In this document: positions 51,401 to 58,722 of the stretch, piece by piece
How the letters are laid out: each line of letters opens with the position of its first letter
Position numbering within the stretch: the first letter of the stretch is position 1
Assembly: GCF_002233675.1 (NCBI RefSeq)
Contig: NZ_NMUQ01000001.1
Coordinates: 2,677,005-2,741,004, forward strand
Length of the DNA: 64,000 nucleotides
Direction: 5' to 3'
DNA from: Paenibacillus herberti
GTDB lineage: Bacteria; Bacillota; Bacilli; Paenibacillales; Paenibacillaceae
The notes under the pieces: model-generated
What the model was told of the DNA's origin: nothing
The model's input: only the letters and a program-made list of their open reading frames with translations
Databases searched by the model: none
Position numbers and translations under genes: made by a program

Positions 51401-52675
51401 GACCTTATCGTCTGTACTCAAAGGATAAACACTTAAACTCGTTGCCGGGAAGAGCCATCTACCATCGCGGTAAACAGCGTATTTCCAGCCATCCGTGCCG
51501 CCGTATTTGCCTGCATCGATGTTATTTATAGAAGCCACTAATTTTCCGGATGAGGAATCTGCAGCTCTAAATGGAATATTGGAATTGTTGAGAAGACGCT
51601 CCAGCGTCTCCAGAACGTAAGTGCCATTCAGATCTCCTTCAGTAATCGGCCCATCCGGTCCTTCCACTTGAAGAGAGACTTCATAAGCTTGACGGTCTCC
51701 GAAATCGTACAGTCGTTTCTTTCCTTTGTTAAAGGAATCATAAGCAACTAGAGCCTGTAAAGCTTGCTCGGTTGCCAAGGAATTGGAGCCGCCCGTAGGA
51801 GTATGAGAGAAAGCGCCGTTGCCTTTACGGAACGTCAGCAGCTTCTGAACCAGATTGCCTCCATCTTTCGTGAACCGGCTTTCTGTAGGATCAATGCCAT
51901 GGGAAGTCAGCCCGATAATGGCCTGCGACACACTCTCGCTCGCATCCGCTCCCCAAGACAGATAACCTCCGCTCGGCGTCTGGTTGATCGATAACCAATT
52001 CACCGCTTTATCAACAGAGTTCCCAACACCGGCTTGCGCTGCGTACGGCGCTAACGCCGTCAATGTCATGCCTGTGAGATCGGGATCACTTTTACCGGTC
52101 CCAAGTGCAAATCCTCCGTCATCCTTCTGCCTCGCCACAATTGTAGAAACCAACATATCACGGGTCCACAAGGCAGTGTTAGGAACCGTATAATTACCGC
52201 TATCCAAAGCGATAAGAGCATATAATAGCCCATTTATCCCTTGATTCGTCATTTTGGTATTGTTGTAAATGCCTTCAATCAGGTTATAACCTGCAAACTT
52301 GCTTGCATCCTGATTCGCGGCTGTCAGACCAATGACGATTCGTTCATAATCCGTTACTAATGAAAATGTCCCTTTTTTAGCTAAAAGTGTGCCATGCAAT
52401 CCTGAAACATAGCTAGCAGGAAGGAGTTTGTCTGCTTTCGACAGGCCAACAGCCTGCCAATCATTAATCCCGCCTAAACCAAGAGTAAATTTCGATGCTC
52501 CTTCAATTGCAGCTTGGACCTCTGCCAGAAGCAGTTCGTTGGAAGCCTGCTTTAGATTGGATACGGGATTTTCTGTATTCCCATAAACTTGTCCTAATGT
52601 GGAAAACAACAATGTAATGGATAGCAATAACGACAGCGCGTACCTGCCGAAGGTGCTTTTTGCAGATCGTTTCAT
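48395..52675 (-). CDS. Giant SLH-anchored, transcobalamin/intrinsic-factor-like surface protein
   Basis: 1426 residues. Signal peptide 1-32. Alpha/alpha barrel 1 (about 45-325) with prenyltransferase-type repeats (RQKDDGGFALG, LSINQTPSGGYLSW, FRKGNGAFSH). DUF4430 domain 1 (about 330-432, GGTDGWKYAVYRDGRWLFP). Ig-like part to about 540. Pro/Gly/Ser repeat linker (about 545-600). DUF4430 domain 2 (about 605-715, SGWMYSVNGVFPEYSAGEYVL). Beta region. Two or three SLH repeats (about 965-1130). Alpha/alpha barrel 2 (about 1140-1420). The barrel plus DUF4430 order is that of animal intrinsic factor and transcobalamin, which clamp B12 between the two. The gene follows a cobalamin riboswitch. Function as wall-bound B12 capture is inferred. 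Confidence 0.88.
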   Translation of the reverse strand: MKRSAKSTFGRYALSLLLSITLLFSTLGQVYGNTENPVSNLKQASNELLLAEVQAAIEGASKFTLGLGGINDWQAVGLSKADKLLPASYVSGLHGTLLAKKGTFSLVTDYERIVIGLTAANQDASKFAGYNLIEGIYNNTKMTNQGINGLLYALIALDSGNYTVPNTALWTRDMLVSTIVARQKDDGGFALGTGKSDPDLTGMTLTALAPYAAQAGVGNSVDKAVNWLSINQTPSGGYLSWGADASESVSQAIIGLTSHGIDPTESRFTKDGGNLVQKLLTFRKGNGAFSHTPTGGSNSLATEQALQALVAYDSFNKGKKRLYDFGDRQAYEVSLQVEGPDGPITEGDLNGTYVLETLERLLNNSNIPFRAADSSSGKLVASINNIDAGKYGGTDGWKYAVYRDGRWLFPATSLSVYPLSTDDKVVIYYSGDDTQLAHSIQVMPAEPAVGEPFKVWVQKASKSGNGPEGVVVPAAGVQVKIGSVTLDTYAGGEAVFSSGIDAIGNYTIEVSGYKGDTAPRLVRARKSLTIKEAPIVTPGEPSPSPTAPPGNGGGEPSPSPSAPPGNGGGEPEPSPSVPPNNGGGQPEPPTAPPVEVPTGNYATISVTGDSQKGMILGSKQAVLQAGDTAFSILERELPGKIRYIGSGSSLYIQEIDGLSEFDRGSESGWMYSVNGVFPEYSAGEYVLKPNDRVAWRYTLNLGADFGQVPGGAAPVPATPPGAVPALKQTVVDVPRNLQQDYVLHLSKQQRDTEQFTLNIPEETRKIILDVENAKEGLPKLTANKGDFTFEIDKGTKLKAGDNSMELFTGMDVQDSRLSGLVQNGLADNEEMEKVSHAFIMGSVDKPFLFDKLLTLKIKGGKGQLAGFIEGDKFSPIKLYESDDQGLQATKGEGEKITYAYVSGSDLVIKTNHFTTFVTYTTRSKNEEDSSTSIDLGQSYSDADQISAWALESMKAAIQNEFVQGSGGKLTPKTNITRAEFTRLMVSMLGLKAAIGESSSFKDVPQEAWFAPYVGAAHRAGFITGYQSQFKPHDTISREQMAVMMIRALDVQSSSSTSAIKDLNRVSPWAKTAVQASVSLQLMIGQGNEFKPSGSVTREMAAVVVMRAFDYKKSAPDDSAKPNNKEQIAQQIALTAAFLQKSVPNPDVSTLGGEWTVLGLARSGIEIPDSYFAKYYANLEKELKEKSGVLHSNKYTEYSRAILALASIGKSTENIAGYNLLDKLADFDAIIKQGINGPIFALIALDSKQYDIPSTVEVKTRTTRDLLVDFILKRQLEGGGWVLGELQKEADPDVTAMAIQSLAPYYHLNNKVQGAVDKAVTWLSSVQRADGGFASNKTVNSESAAQVIVALTSIGINPQTDHRFIKNGNSPIGALLGFAASDGGFYHIGGVNKVDAMATDQAMYAMVAYNRLLNGQTRLYDLSDNES
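50885..51060 (-). repeat. Pro/Gly/Ser coding repeats in the surface-protein linker
   Basis: Three related units coding for PSPSxPPGNGGGEP-like sequence; flexible spacer between domains. Confidence 0.75.
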
Positions 52676-52718
52676 ATGTACCCTCTTTCGGATGAAATAG
52701 ATTTAACATACCCATACG

Positions 52719-52748
52719 AAAAAAGCCGCCCTTAAATAGGACGGCTTG
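52719..52748 (-). terminator. Riboswitch-controlled terminator
   Basis: Minus strand AGCCGTCCT / AGGGCGGCT with short AT loop, then TTTTTT; about 100 bases downstream of the aptamer and 45 before ATG 52675. Confidence 0.88.
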
Positions 52749-52851
52749 TAACAACGTATGTATGTTGCCAATGAACAGACATCAAAGTAAATACACCGAA
52801 GTATATCTACCCTGAATTTCCAATTCTCACCCCCCGAAGAATTAAAAACAT

Positions 52852-53005
52852 TCGCGTGAAGGCAGGTCTCCTGGCTCATGAGTCATCGCTTCTCCACCCT
52901 TCCCAGTTTAGATAAAAACCAGTGGTTTATGTAGAGTCGCTCCTCAATTACAGTGGCGGGACCGCGTCGGATTTGAACCGAACTTCCCTTTTAAGCAGAC
53001 TTTGT
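52852..53005 (-). promoter_or_regulatory. Cobalamin (B12) riboswitch
   Basis: Minus strand shows, in order, AAAAGGGAA, GGTTCAAATCCGACGCGG, CCCGCCACTG, GGGAAGG...GATGACTCATGAGCCAGG, and AGACCTGCC. These are the conserved core elements of adenosylcobalamin aptamers (GCCACTG and the AGCCAGGAGACCTGCC B12 box). With the terminator downstream it should switch the surface protein/ECF operon off when cobalamin is plentiful. Confidence 0.95.
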
Positions 53006-53109
53006 ATCCTAACAAATCTGCACCTTTACGTGTTTGTATATGAAATTGTCCTGTACATCATAACGGCTTTTCTATGGGATGTCTATGGAAATAGCCATCG
53101 TGGTAAAGT

Positions 53110-53146
53110 AAAAACCGGAACTCTTAAGTTGCAAGAAGTCCCGGCC
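53110..53146 (-). terminator. Terminator of the FusB-like gene
   Basis: Minus strand CCGGGACT / AGTTCCGG around a 14-base loop, then TTTTTAC. It lies just upstream of the riboswitch transcription unit. Confidence 0.75.
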
Positions 53147-53159
53147 TTATAAATGACGT

Positions 53160-53813
53160 TTAACCTATAACAGAGTCAACAAATTTCTCTAACAACGAAG
53201 GGTCTGTAATGTTCTTATTACATTCATGACCATGTATACACAGATAGTTACCGATTGCTCTATAGTAATCAGGCGAAGAATTTGCCGGCCTTTTTTTGGA
53301 GATGGCCGTAAACAGGGCAAGTTCTTCATGCCTATTGCATACAAAGCAATAGCCTTTTTTATTGGTCGGCGTATACCTGCCTTCGATACCAATGAATTGT
53401 CCATTCATATGATACACAATGAACAGCTTATTCGTGGATATATCGATCCAGCTAATATAAGTTACATACCGATAATCGATCGCCCCTAAATCAGGCAACT
53501 TTAACTTTTTATTTTTGGGAAATAACTTCTGAATTTGCTTATCTGTAATTTGCGGAAATTCAATTAAATAAGACTCTAACTCCATCAGATGCTTTGCAAA
53601 ATCATCTGAAGATTGTAAATTGAAAATCGCTTCCAGCATGTGTTTCTGGAAGTTCGTACCGTTCGGAAACAGTTCGGCAATTTTGAGTTCTGCACTGTAT
53701 CTCACTGATTCCAATATTTTTGAATCGGCATTTGCCCTGAGAGTTTGCTCCAATATCCCAGCTTGTTTTTTAATAAAGTTGTATTGATGATTAACGATAA
53801 ATGGTTCACTCAT
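53160..53813 (-). CDS. FusB/FusC-type EF-G-binding protein
   Basis: 217 residues. N-terminal helical bundle (FIVNHQYNFIKKQAGILEQTL), C-terminal zinc-ribbon-like part with KKGYCFVCNRHEELALFTA and NYLCIHGHECNKNI giving the four-Cys treble clef of the FusB family. Proteins of this type bind EF-G and rescue ribosomes stalled by fusidic acid. Chromosomal homologues are common in Bacillales and may have a housekeeping translation role. Length matches FusB (about 213). Confidence 0.88.
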   Translation of the reverse strand: MSEPFIVNHQYNFIKKQAGILEQTLRANADSKILESVRYSAELKIAELFPNGTNFQKHMLEAIFNLQSSDDFAKHLMELESYLIEFPQITDKQIQKLFPKNKKLKLPDLGAIDYRYVTYISWIDISTNKLFIVYHMNGQFIGIEGRYTPTNKKGYCFVCNRHEELALFTAISKKRPANSSPDYYRAIGNYLCIHGHECNKNITDPSLLEKFVDSVIG

Positions 53814-54078
53814 TAGGTACAGCCCCTTATTTTTTTATAGTGGAACAAAATAAGGTGCAAAGCCAATTCGTGAAACCGATCTATGCTCATTTAGGCGATG
53901 TTGTTGTCACTCATTTTCGCCCATGCAAAGTATCGCCTTCAAAACAGGCTTTGCATGAGACCGGCCAATCCGGCAATCTTTTATTGCCATATCCATCAGC
54001 GCTCCTTTACACCTGAGATAATGAATATTATAAGGAAACCATTCTGCTGTTACAACAGAATGGCGATTATAGAGCTAT
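53814..54078. other. Intergenic, nothing firm
   Basis: On the minus strand a 28-codon ORF (MDMAIKDCRIGRSHAKP...) with AGGAGC upstream is visible at about 53915-54000, and CATTCTGCTGTTACAACAGAATG (54043-54065) is a perfect inverted repeat that may terminate flanking genes. No other feature seen. Confidence 0.4.
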
Positions 54079-54621
54079 TCATTTTGATGGAGTTTTTCTA
54101 CGTGTGCGGAGATAAACATACGCCAATATCCCTAGAACCAAAGCGGCAATGGCGGATATGATCCAGATTGAAGCTTGAGAGGCTTTTGATTCATTTTCAT
54201 CCGGAATGCTTGGCAGCGGAATCTCTTTCCCTTGTAAAAAAGCAAGTTCCTCTGTCGCCTCGCCAACGAGCTTACTGGGGGAACATAAAGGATTTTCCCA
54301 CTTTCCGTTCTTTTCGGTTAGAAAAAATAAATACTGCTTCCCAACCTTACTTGGACCATTTAGATTGCCCCAAAACCCATCCTCACCAATCGAGACTTTA
54401 TTTGCACTAACGCCCTTAAAGCTTGTTGTTACCGTTGATTTTACGATGTTGTGAACCCCGTTCGGGACAACTTTGTCCACCTTCCCGACAATAACGCCGT
54501 CGTATTTCGCATATGCTTCTTCCACGGACAGCAACTGTGCACAAGACAATGCTTGAGCCTGCGGCGAGTAGAACAGGATTAGCAGTAGAAGCGCGACTAT
54601 AAGCGACGTAATTTTTTTCAA
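54079..54621 (-). CDS. Secreted TIMP/NTR-like protein with C-terminal membrane anchor
   Basis: 180 residues. Signal peptide (LIVALLLLILFYSPQAQA), then SCAQLLSVEEAYAKYDGVIVGKVDKV, the opening typical of Gram-positive netrin/TIMP-like small secreted proteins. QYLFFLTEKNGKW and a C-terminal membrane helix (IWIISAIAALVLGILAYVYL) followed by Arg/Lys. Binding target unknown. Confidence 0.75.
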   Translation of the reverse strand: MKKITSLIVALLLLILFYSPQAQALSCAQLLSVEEAYAKYDGVIVGKVDKVVPNGVHNIVKSTVTTSFKGVSANKVSIGEDGFWGNLNGPSKVGKQYLFFLTEKNGKWENPLCSPSKLVGEATEELAFLQGKEIPLPSIPDENESKASQASIWIISAIAALVLGILAYVYLRTRRKTPSK

Positions 54622-55097
54622 ATCATCTCCCCCTCTTTGAGTTAAAGGGACGGAGCAAACCGGGTTAAGGTTGCAGATGGCTGCTTTCCCTGTTTTCTAC
54701 ATGAAAAAAGACTGGAGAAAGGATCGAGGAAAAGTAGAGTGGGTACCTTTCAAGTTCGTTCGGCCAAGGCCTTTATCCGCCTGTGGGCCTTGATTTTCCT
54801 TTACCCATTTGTATTGCTCGACCGGTTGGGACAACCGCATAGATTCGGTGACGGGGGTCGCTATGCCGGGGACAAAAGGAACAATGCGTTGGGAATATAC
54901 TTGGGCGTTCAATAACGGATTGGGCGCATACGATTCGAACAAGAACTTCAAGCTTAATGAAACCGGGTACGCTGAAATGAAAAAAATATATTGTAATATT
55001 TCCAATATATTGATATACTTCGTTTCAGGAAAGGGTGGAATTGGAATATATTCTAATTTTACCTAAAATTGTTTCAATAAAGGAGATTTTTTTTGAG
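54622..55097 (+). promoter_or_regulatory. Long intergenic region with promoter for the next gene
   Basis: TTGGAA (55041-55046) and TAAAAT (55064-55069) are 17 bases apart, a good sigma-A type promoter. The rest contains an open stretch on the plus strand (about 54809-55066) without an SD or recognisable family, possibly a gene remnant, and an AT-rich inverted segment near 54985-55015. Confidence 0.6.
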
Positions 55098-55565
55098 ATG
55101 AATCGAATGATGAAATTTGCAACAACTGCTACAATGGCTGTCACTTTGTTGGTGAGCGGGTCCTCTGCATTTGCTAACGAGAATGCTTCTCCTGCTTCTC
55201 CTGCACCAAGTCCTAGCTTGGTTACTCCAACAAAAATCGGAATTTTCGATACTTCAAATGTCATTTTCAACGCTGCACTTAAAGATGGCTTAAAATCAAG
55301 TTTCGATATCCCAAAGGGTTACGGATGGGTCAAAGTATGGGTTAAAAATACTACTAATGCGGAAATGACTGTCCGCGTTACTCAAGGCAGTCTTACGGGG
55401 AAGGAGAAGATGAATTTTAAAGTACCAGCTAATAGTCAAGTGTCCGTAGATGGAACTGCTGCGTGGTCAACTGGAGACTTTCATGTTGCAATCTCCACTG
55501 AGAACAGTGAAGCACTGACAGGTTTGTTATCGGTTAAATTGGCGACTACACAAGGTGAGCTATAA
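55098..55565 (+). CDS. Small secreted beta-rich protein
   Basis: 155 residues from ATG 55098 (AAAGGAG 11 bases upstream). Signal peptide (MKFATTATMAVTLLVSGSSAFA), Pro/Ser spacer, then a beta-sandwich: GYGWVKVWVKNTTNAEMTVRV, VPANSQVSVDGTAAWSTGDFHVAI. Resembles small extracellular proteins of unknown role in Bacillales. More AT-rich than neighbours. Own promoter and terminator. Confidence 0.75.
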   Translation: MNRMMKFATTATMAVTLLVSGSSAFANENASPASPAPSPSLVTPTKIGIFDTSNVIFNAALKDGLKSSFDIPKGYGWVKVWVKNTTNAEMTVRVTQGSLTGKEKMNFKVPANSQVSVDGTAAWSTGDFHVAISTENSEALTGLLSVKLATTQGEL

Positions 55566-55684
55566 TTAAATATATTCCATTGCTCAAAGGAACTTCGTCT
55601 GTTTATTATTGTAATTCAAAAATGCTTCATGACGAATCCTTGCGAAGTCCTACTTCGGTCTAATTGAATAGTGTAAGGCAATAA

Positions 55685-55754
55685 GAACCGCCTTCGGCAT
55701 CCAAACGAATCCTTCCGTAATGGAATTTTGGGACGAATCCGAAGGCGGTTTTTC
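55685..55754 (+). terminator. Terminator of the secreted protein gene
   Basis: GAACCGCCTTCGG pairs with CCGAAGGCGGTTTTT across a loop with its own small hairpin; T run on the plus side. Confidence 0.8.
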
Positions 55755-55799
55755 TGTTCTGCTTTACGTTCCACTAATGTAAGACGTTGGGTTTCGCGA

Positions 55800-56616
55800 C
55801 CCTTGACAATCTGAACGGCGACGCCCCCTCCCCCAAAAACGGTGTAACCGCGGCTCCATCAGCCGCATTCCTTTTCGTAAGGGACGAACATCCCGGCGCA
55901 TCCCCAATTTTAACCGAGTCGGGCTTTATTATTTTACGGAAAAAGGCCTACATATGAAAATGCAAGTCAAAAGCGGCAAACTTATCGAAAATATGTTAAA
56001 TCCCCCAAGCCATTCGGCGGACACTTCAATTTTCCCGGCATTAGCGCATGAAGCGGTTCAAAGTAAAAAGTACAGCGTTTTCCATACGATGTGCGACGTT
56101 ATGGAGACGGCTTGCTTGCCTTGTTATTACGCAACCCGACCGCGTAAGGATACGCTTGGTGGCGATGATTTGCCAATTTTGTTGCCTACGAGGAAACGCC
56201 CTCTTGTTTCTATGGGTTCACTTCGTTTACTTTATGCCGTAGGACACCGAATTTCACCAGCCGCAAGACGTCCCGCATACAGCCAACGGTAGATAGTTTT
56301 AAAGCAGACGAATGGCATGCCTCGAACCGTCGCTTCTCCGCAATCTGTTCTGGTGACCAGTTCAGTTGCAACTGCACATTCATGTCTTTCACAAGCTCAG
56401 GGGAGTATTTACCACGAGGCTTAACTCTTCAATGAAAATAAGCCTCCTGAGCAGATCGGGACTCGTACTCCTGATCCAGACAGCCACGTTTATCTCACGT
56501 TGTAATGGAACTATGATGACGACCAAGTTCCCTTCCAATTAATCGTGTCGACCATCCCATCTTCACCAGCAGTTTACTTTACAGCGTTCGGTTATGCTAA
56601 AATGTGTGTAACCCAT
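55800..56616 (-). pseudogene. Decayed IS30-family transposase
   Basis: From ATG 56616 the minus strand gives MGYTHFSITERCKVN, a shift, LLVKMGWSTRLIGRELGRHHSSIT (IS30 helix-turn-helix), stops, RGKYSPELVKDM, LNWSPEQIAEKRR, FKTIYRWLYAGRL, then ETRGRFLVGNKIGKS and weaker traces to about 55800. At least three frame changes and several stops. The WSPEQIA and FKTIYRW phrases are diagnostic of IS30. Terminal repeats are not clear. The left limit is approximate. Confidence 0.75.
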
Positions 56617-56720
56617 GGAGAGATTCTCCTTGTGTAAGGGTTGTTGTGTTGACTCCATTTTACAAGAATCTTCCATGGGCTGTTTCTTTTTCTAGGTGTC
56701 GCACTTCATATTACAATCCG

Positions 56721-57527
56721 TCATTTGTTTAACTCACGCTGCCTCAGCGCCTCATATAGCACGACCGTGCCCGCCATCGCCACATTAAGCGACTCGGTTC
56801 GGCCTTTCATGGGAATAATAACGCCGTAATCCAATTGCTCCAGCGATGCTTGGGATAGGCCGTCCGCTTCATTGCCAAGCAACAGCCAAAGCGGCCCGGT
56901 AAAATCACACTCATAACAGCTGCGAGCCGCTTGCAGGCTCGTGCCGGCAATTGTCATGCCTTTGGAGCGCGCCTCTGGCAACATTTCGGTCAGATCTCCC
57001 TCCAGCACGGGAAGATGGAACAGCGATCCCATCGTTGAACGCACGGTTTTGGGATTGTACAAATCAACGCACCCCTTGCCAAGCACAACAGCATCCGCTC
57101 CGGCCGCATCAGCGCTGCGGATGATCGTTCCGGCATTGCCCGGATCACGAACGCCATCGAGTACAACGACGAGCCCTCGCTCACGGAACAACGCCGCATG
57201 GTCAGCGACGGGTTTGTCCACGATCCCGAAAACCGGCGGCGGCGAATCTGTTCCTGTACATTTGGAAATGACCGAGCGAGCTGCCGCAACGAGCTCAACC
57301 GTTGCCCCATGCAGGCGCAGCGGCTCCTCTAGCTCAGAGGGTAAACCGCGCTCCGCATCGTAAACGACCGTGCGTACCGCTGCGCCGCATATTAGTGCTT
57401 CGACTAGCATATGCGTGCCTTCGGCCAAAAATTGCCCCTGTCGATTCCGATGTTTCGTCTCCAATAGGGCAGCCCAAGCCTTAACGCGCGGATTGCTGGC
57501 AGAGGTTAGTATAAGCTCTGCAGTCAT
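56721..57527 (-). CDS. TrmH/SpoU family RNA 2'-O-methyltransferase
   Basis: 268 residues. N-terminal substrate-binding domain (RVKAWAALLETKHRNRQGQFLAEG), C-terminal knotted SPOUT domain: VLDGVRDPGNAGTIIRSADAAGADAVVLG, LWLLLGNEADGLS, VIIPMKGRTESLNVAMAG. SAM-dependent methylation of rRNA or tRNA ribose; a YsgA/RlmB-type protein. Start overlaps the ktrA stop by 4 bases. Confidence 0.92.
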   Translation of the reverse strand: MTAELILTSASNPRVKAWAALLETKHRNRQGQFLAEGTHMLVEALICGAAVRTVVYDAERGLPSELEEPLRLHGATVELVAAARSVISKCTGTDSPPPVFGIVDKPVADHAALFRERGLVVVLDGVRDPGNAGTIIRSADAAGADAVVLGKGCVDLYNPKTVRSTMGSLFHLPVLEGDLTEMLPEARSKGMTIAGTSLQAARSCYECDFTGPLWLLLGNEADGLSQASLEQLDYGVIIPMKGRTESLNVAMAGTVVLYEALRQRELNK

Positions 57528-58207
57528 CGGCTTTTCACTTCCCGTTCCACCGCATAAGCTACCTCAAGGCGCAGAATATCCTTGTTTGAGCCGACGATGA
57601 CGAGCACATCTTCCTTGCCGATAACATGATCCGGGCTCGGTGTAATGTCCATCTTACCGTTGTTTTTGATGCCAAGTACATTGCACTGATGACGCGCACG
57701 AAGGTCCAACTGCTTCAGCGTACGCCCGATCATTGCATCTGGAGCCTCGATTTCGATGATACCGTGCTCAGGCGTCAGCTCGATGAAGTCGAGCACGCTC
57801 GGCGAAATGAGATGATGAGCTACGCGTAAGCCCATATCCCGCTCTGGATAAACGACGCGGTCAGCTCCAATTTTGCTCAGCACTTTACCATGCAGCTCGT
57901 TCTGAGCTTTGACAATCAGGTAGGGTACGCCGAGATCCTTCAAGATGAGCGTCGTCAAAATACTCGCCTGAATGTCTTCGCCAATGGCGACAACAACAAC
58001 GTCGAAGTTGCGTACGCCGATTGCGCGCAACGCCTCCTCATCCGTCGTATCGGCCGAGACCGCATGCGTGACGGTCGACGCGATTTCCTGGATGCGATCC
58101 TCGTCGCTATCTATAGCAAGTACTTCAAAGCCCATTTCTGACAGCGATTGGGCGACGCTGGAGCCAAATCGGCCCATGCCGACGACGGCAAATTGCTTTT
58201 TACGCAT
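57524..58207 (-). CDS. ktrA: KtrA, regulatory subunit of potassium uptake
   Basis: 227 residues from ATG 58207. RCK N-domain: FAVVGMGRFGSSVAQSLSEMGFEVLAIDSDEDR nucleotide-binding Rossmann fold; RCK C-domain ELTPEHGIIEIEAPDAMIGRTLKQLDLR. Binds ATP/ADP (and c-di-AMP in Bacillus) and gates the KtrB channel. ktrB is not next to it here. Confidence 0.9.
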   Translation of the reverse strand: MRKKQFAVVGMGRFGSSVAQSLSEMGFEVLAIDSDEDRIQEIASTVTHAVSADTTDEEALRAIGVRNFDVVVVAIGEDIQASILTTLILKDLGVPYLIVKAQNELHGKVLSKIGADRVVYPERDMGLRVAHHLISPSVLDFIELTPEHGIIEIEAPDAMIGRTLKQLDLRARHQCNVLGIKNNGKMDITPSPDHVIGKEDVLVIVGSNKDILRLEVAYAVEREVKSR

Positions 58208-58340
58208 GCTGAACACTCCGCCTTTCCTAACCCGCTAATGGCTTTCATTATACCATATTGACCCGTCGCTTTCCCGAATGCTCCATGAGCGGAAAGGGCA
58301 TTATAATCGAGAATTGAATACAGGGGGAGTGACAGAACGG

Positions 58341-58553
58341 ATGAGTCAGTTTAACCTGCGTGAAGCCATTACCCAGATCGTTCAGGACAAGCCTGAGGGT
58401 GAGCTTAGCGAAATTATTCGTGATTCCATCGACAGTGACGAAAAGGCTCTGCCGGGTCTTGGCGTACTGTTCGAAATGATTTGGAAAGACAGCTCTGCTG
58501 CCGAACAGCAAACTCTTGTGGGAAAGCTGCATGGCCATTTGAACAAAGCTTGA
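58341..58553 (+). CDS. sspI: Small acid-soluble spore protein SspI
   Basis: 70 residues from ATG 58341 (GGGGGAG upstream): MSQFNLREAITQIVQ, LSEIIRDSIDSDEKALPGLGVLFEMIW and ending HGHLNKA fit SspI, a minor spore core protein made in the forespore. Length matches the family (about 70). Direct evidence of an endospore former. Confidence 0.92.
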   Translation: MSQFNLREAITQIVQDKPEGELSEIIRDSIDSDEKALPGLGVLFEMIWKDSSAAEQQTLVGKLHGHLNKA

Positions 58554-58639
58554 GCATACTATCGCGGGAACATTATCCCCGACAATCAACAGCATGTCCT
58601 ACCATTCAACGCAGATTGCCGCTACCTCGGGAATATCAA

Positions 58640-58669
58640 ACAAGCCAGAGGCAACGGCCTCTGGCTTGC
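58640..58669. terminator. Inverted repeat terminator between convergent genes
   Basis: CAAGCCAGAGGC AACG GCCTCTGGCTTG, perfect 12-bp stem; pyrimidine-rich on the plus side. Confidence 0.75.
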
Positions 58670-58722
58670 TCTCTTTCCCTTGCCTCATCATTGTGTTTAG
58701 ACTCGACTGGTCGACTCGAATT

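Noticed and set aside
52922-53152. 76-codon plus-strand open frame
   Set aside because: Runs through the antisense of the cobalamin riboswitch; no SD.
53306-53797. FusB-like gene as an acquired resistance gene
   Set aside because: Such EF-G-binding proteins are ordinary chromosomal genes in many Bacillales; no mobile context beyond the nearby degraded IS30.
55954-56292. 112-codon plus-strand open frame
   Set aside because: Antisense to the decayed IS30 transposase.
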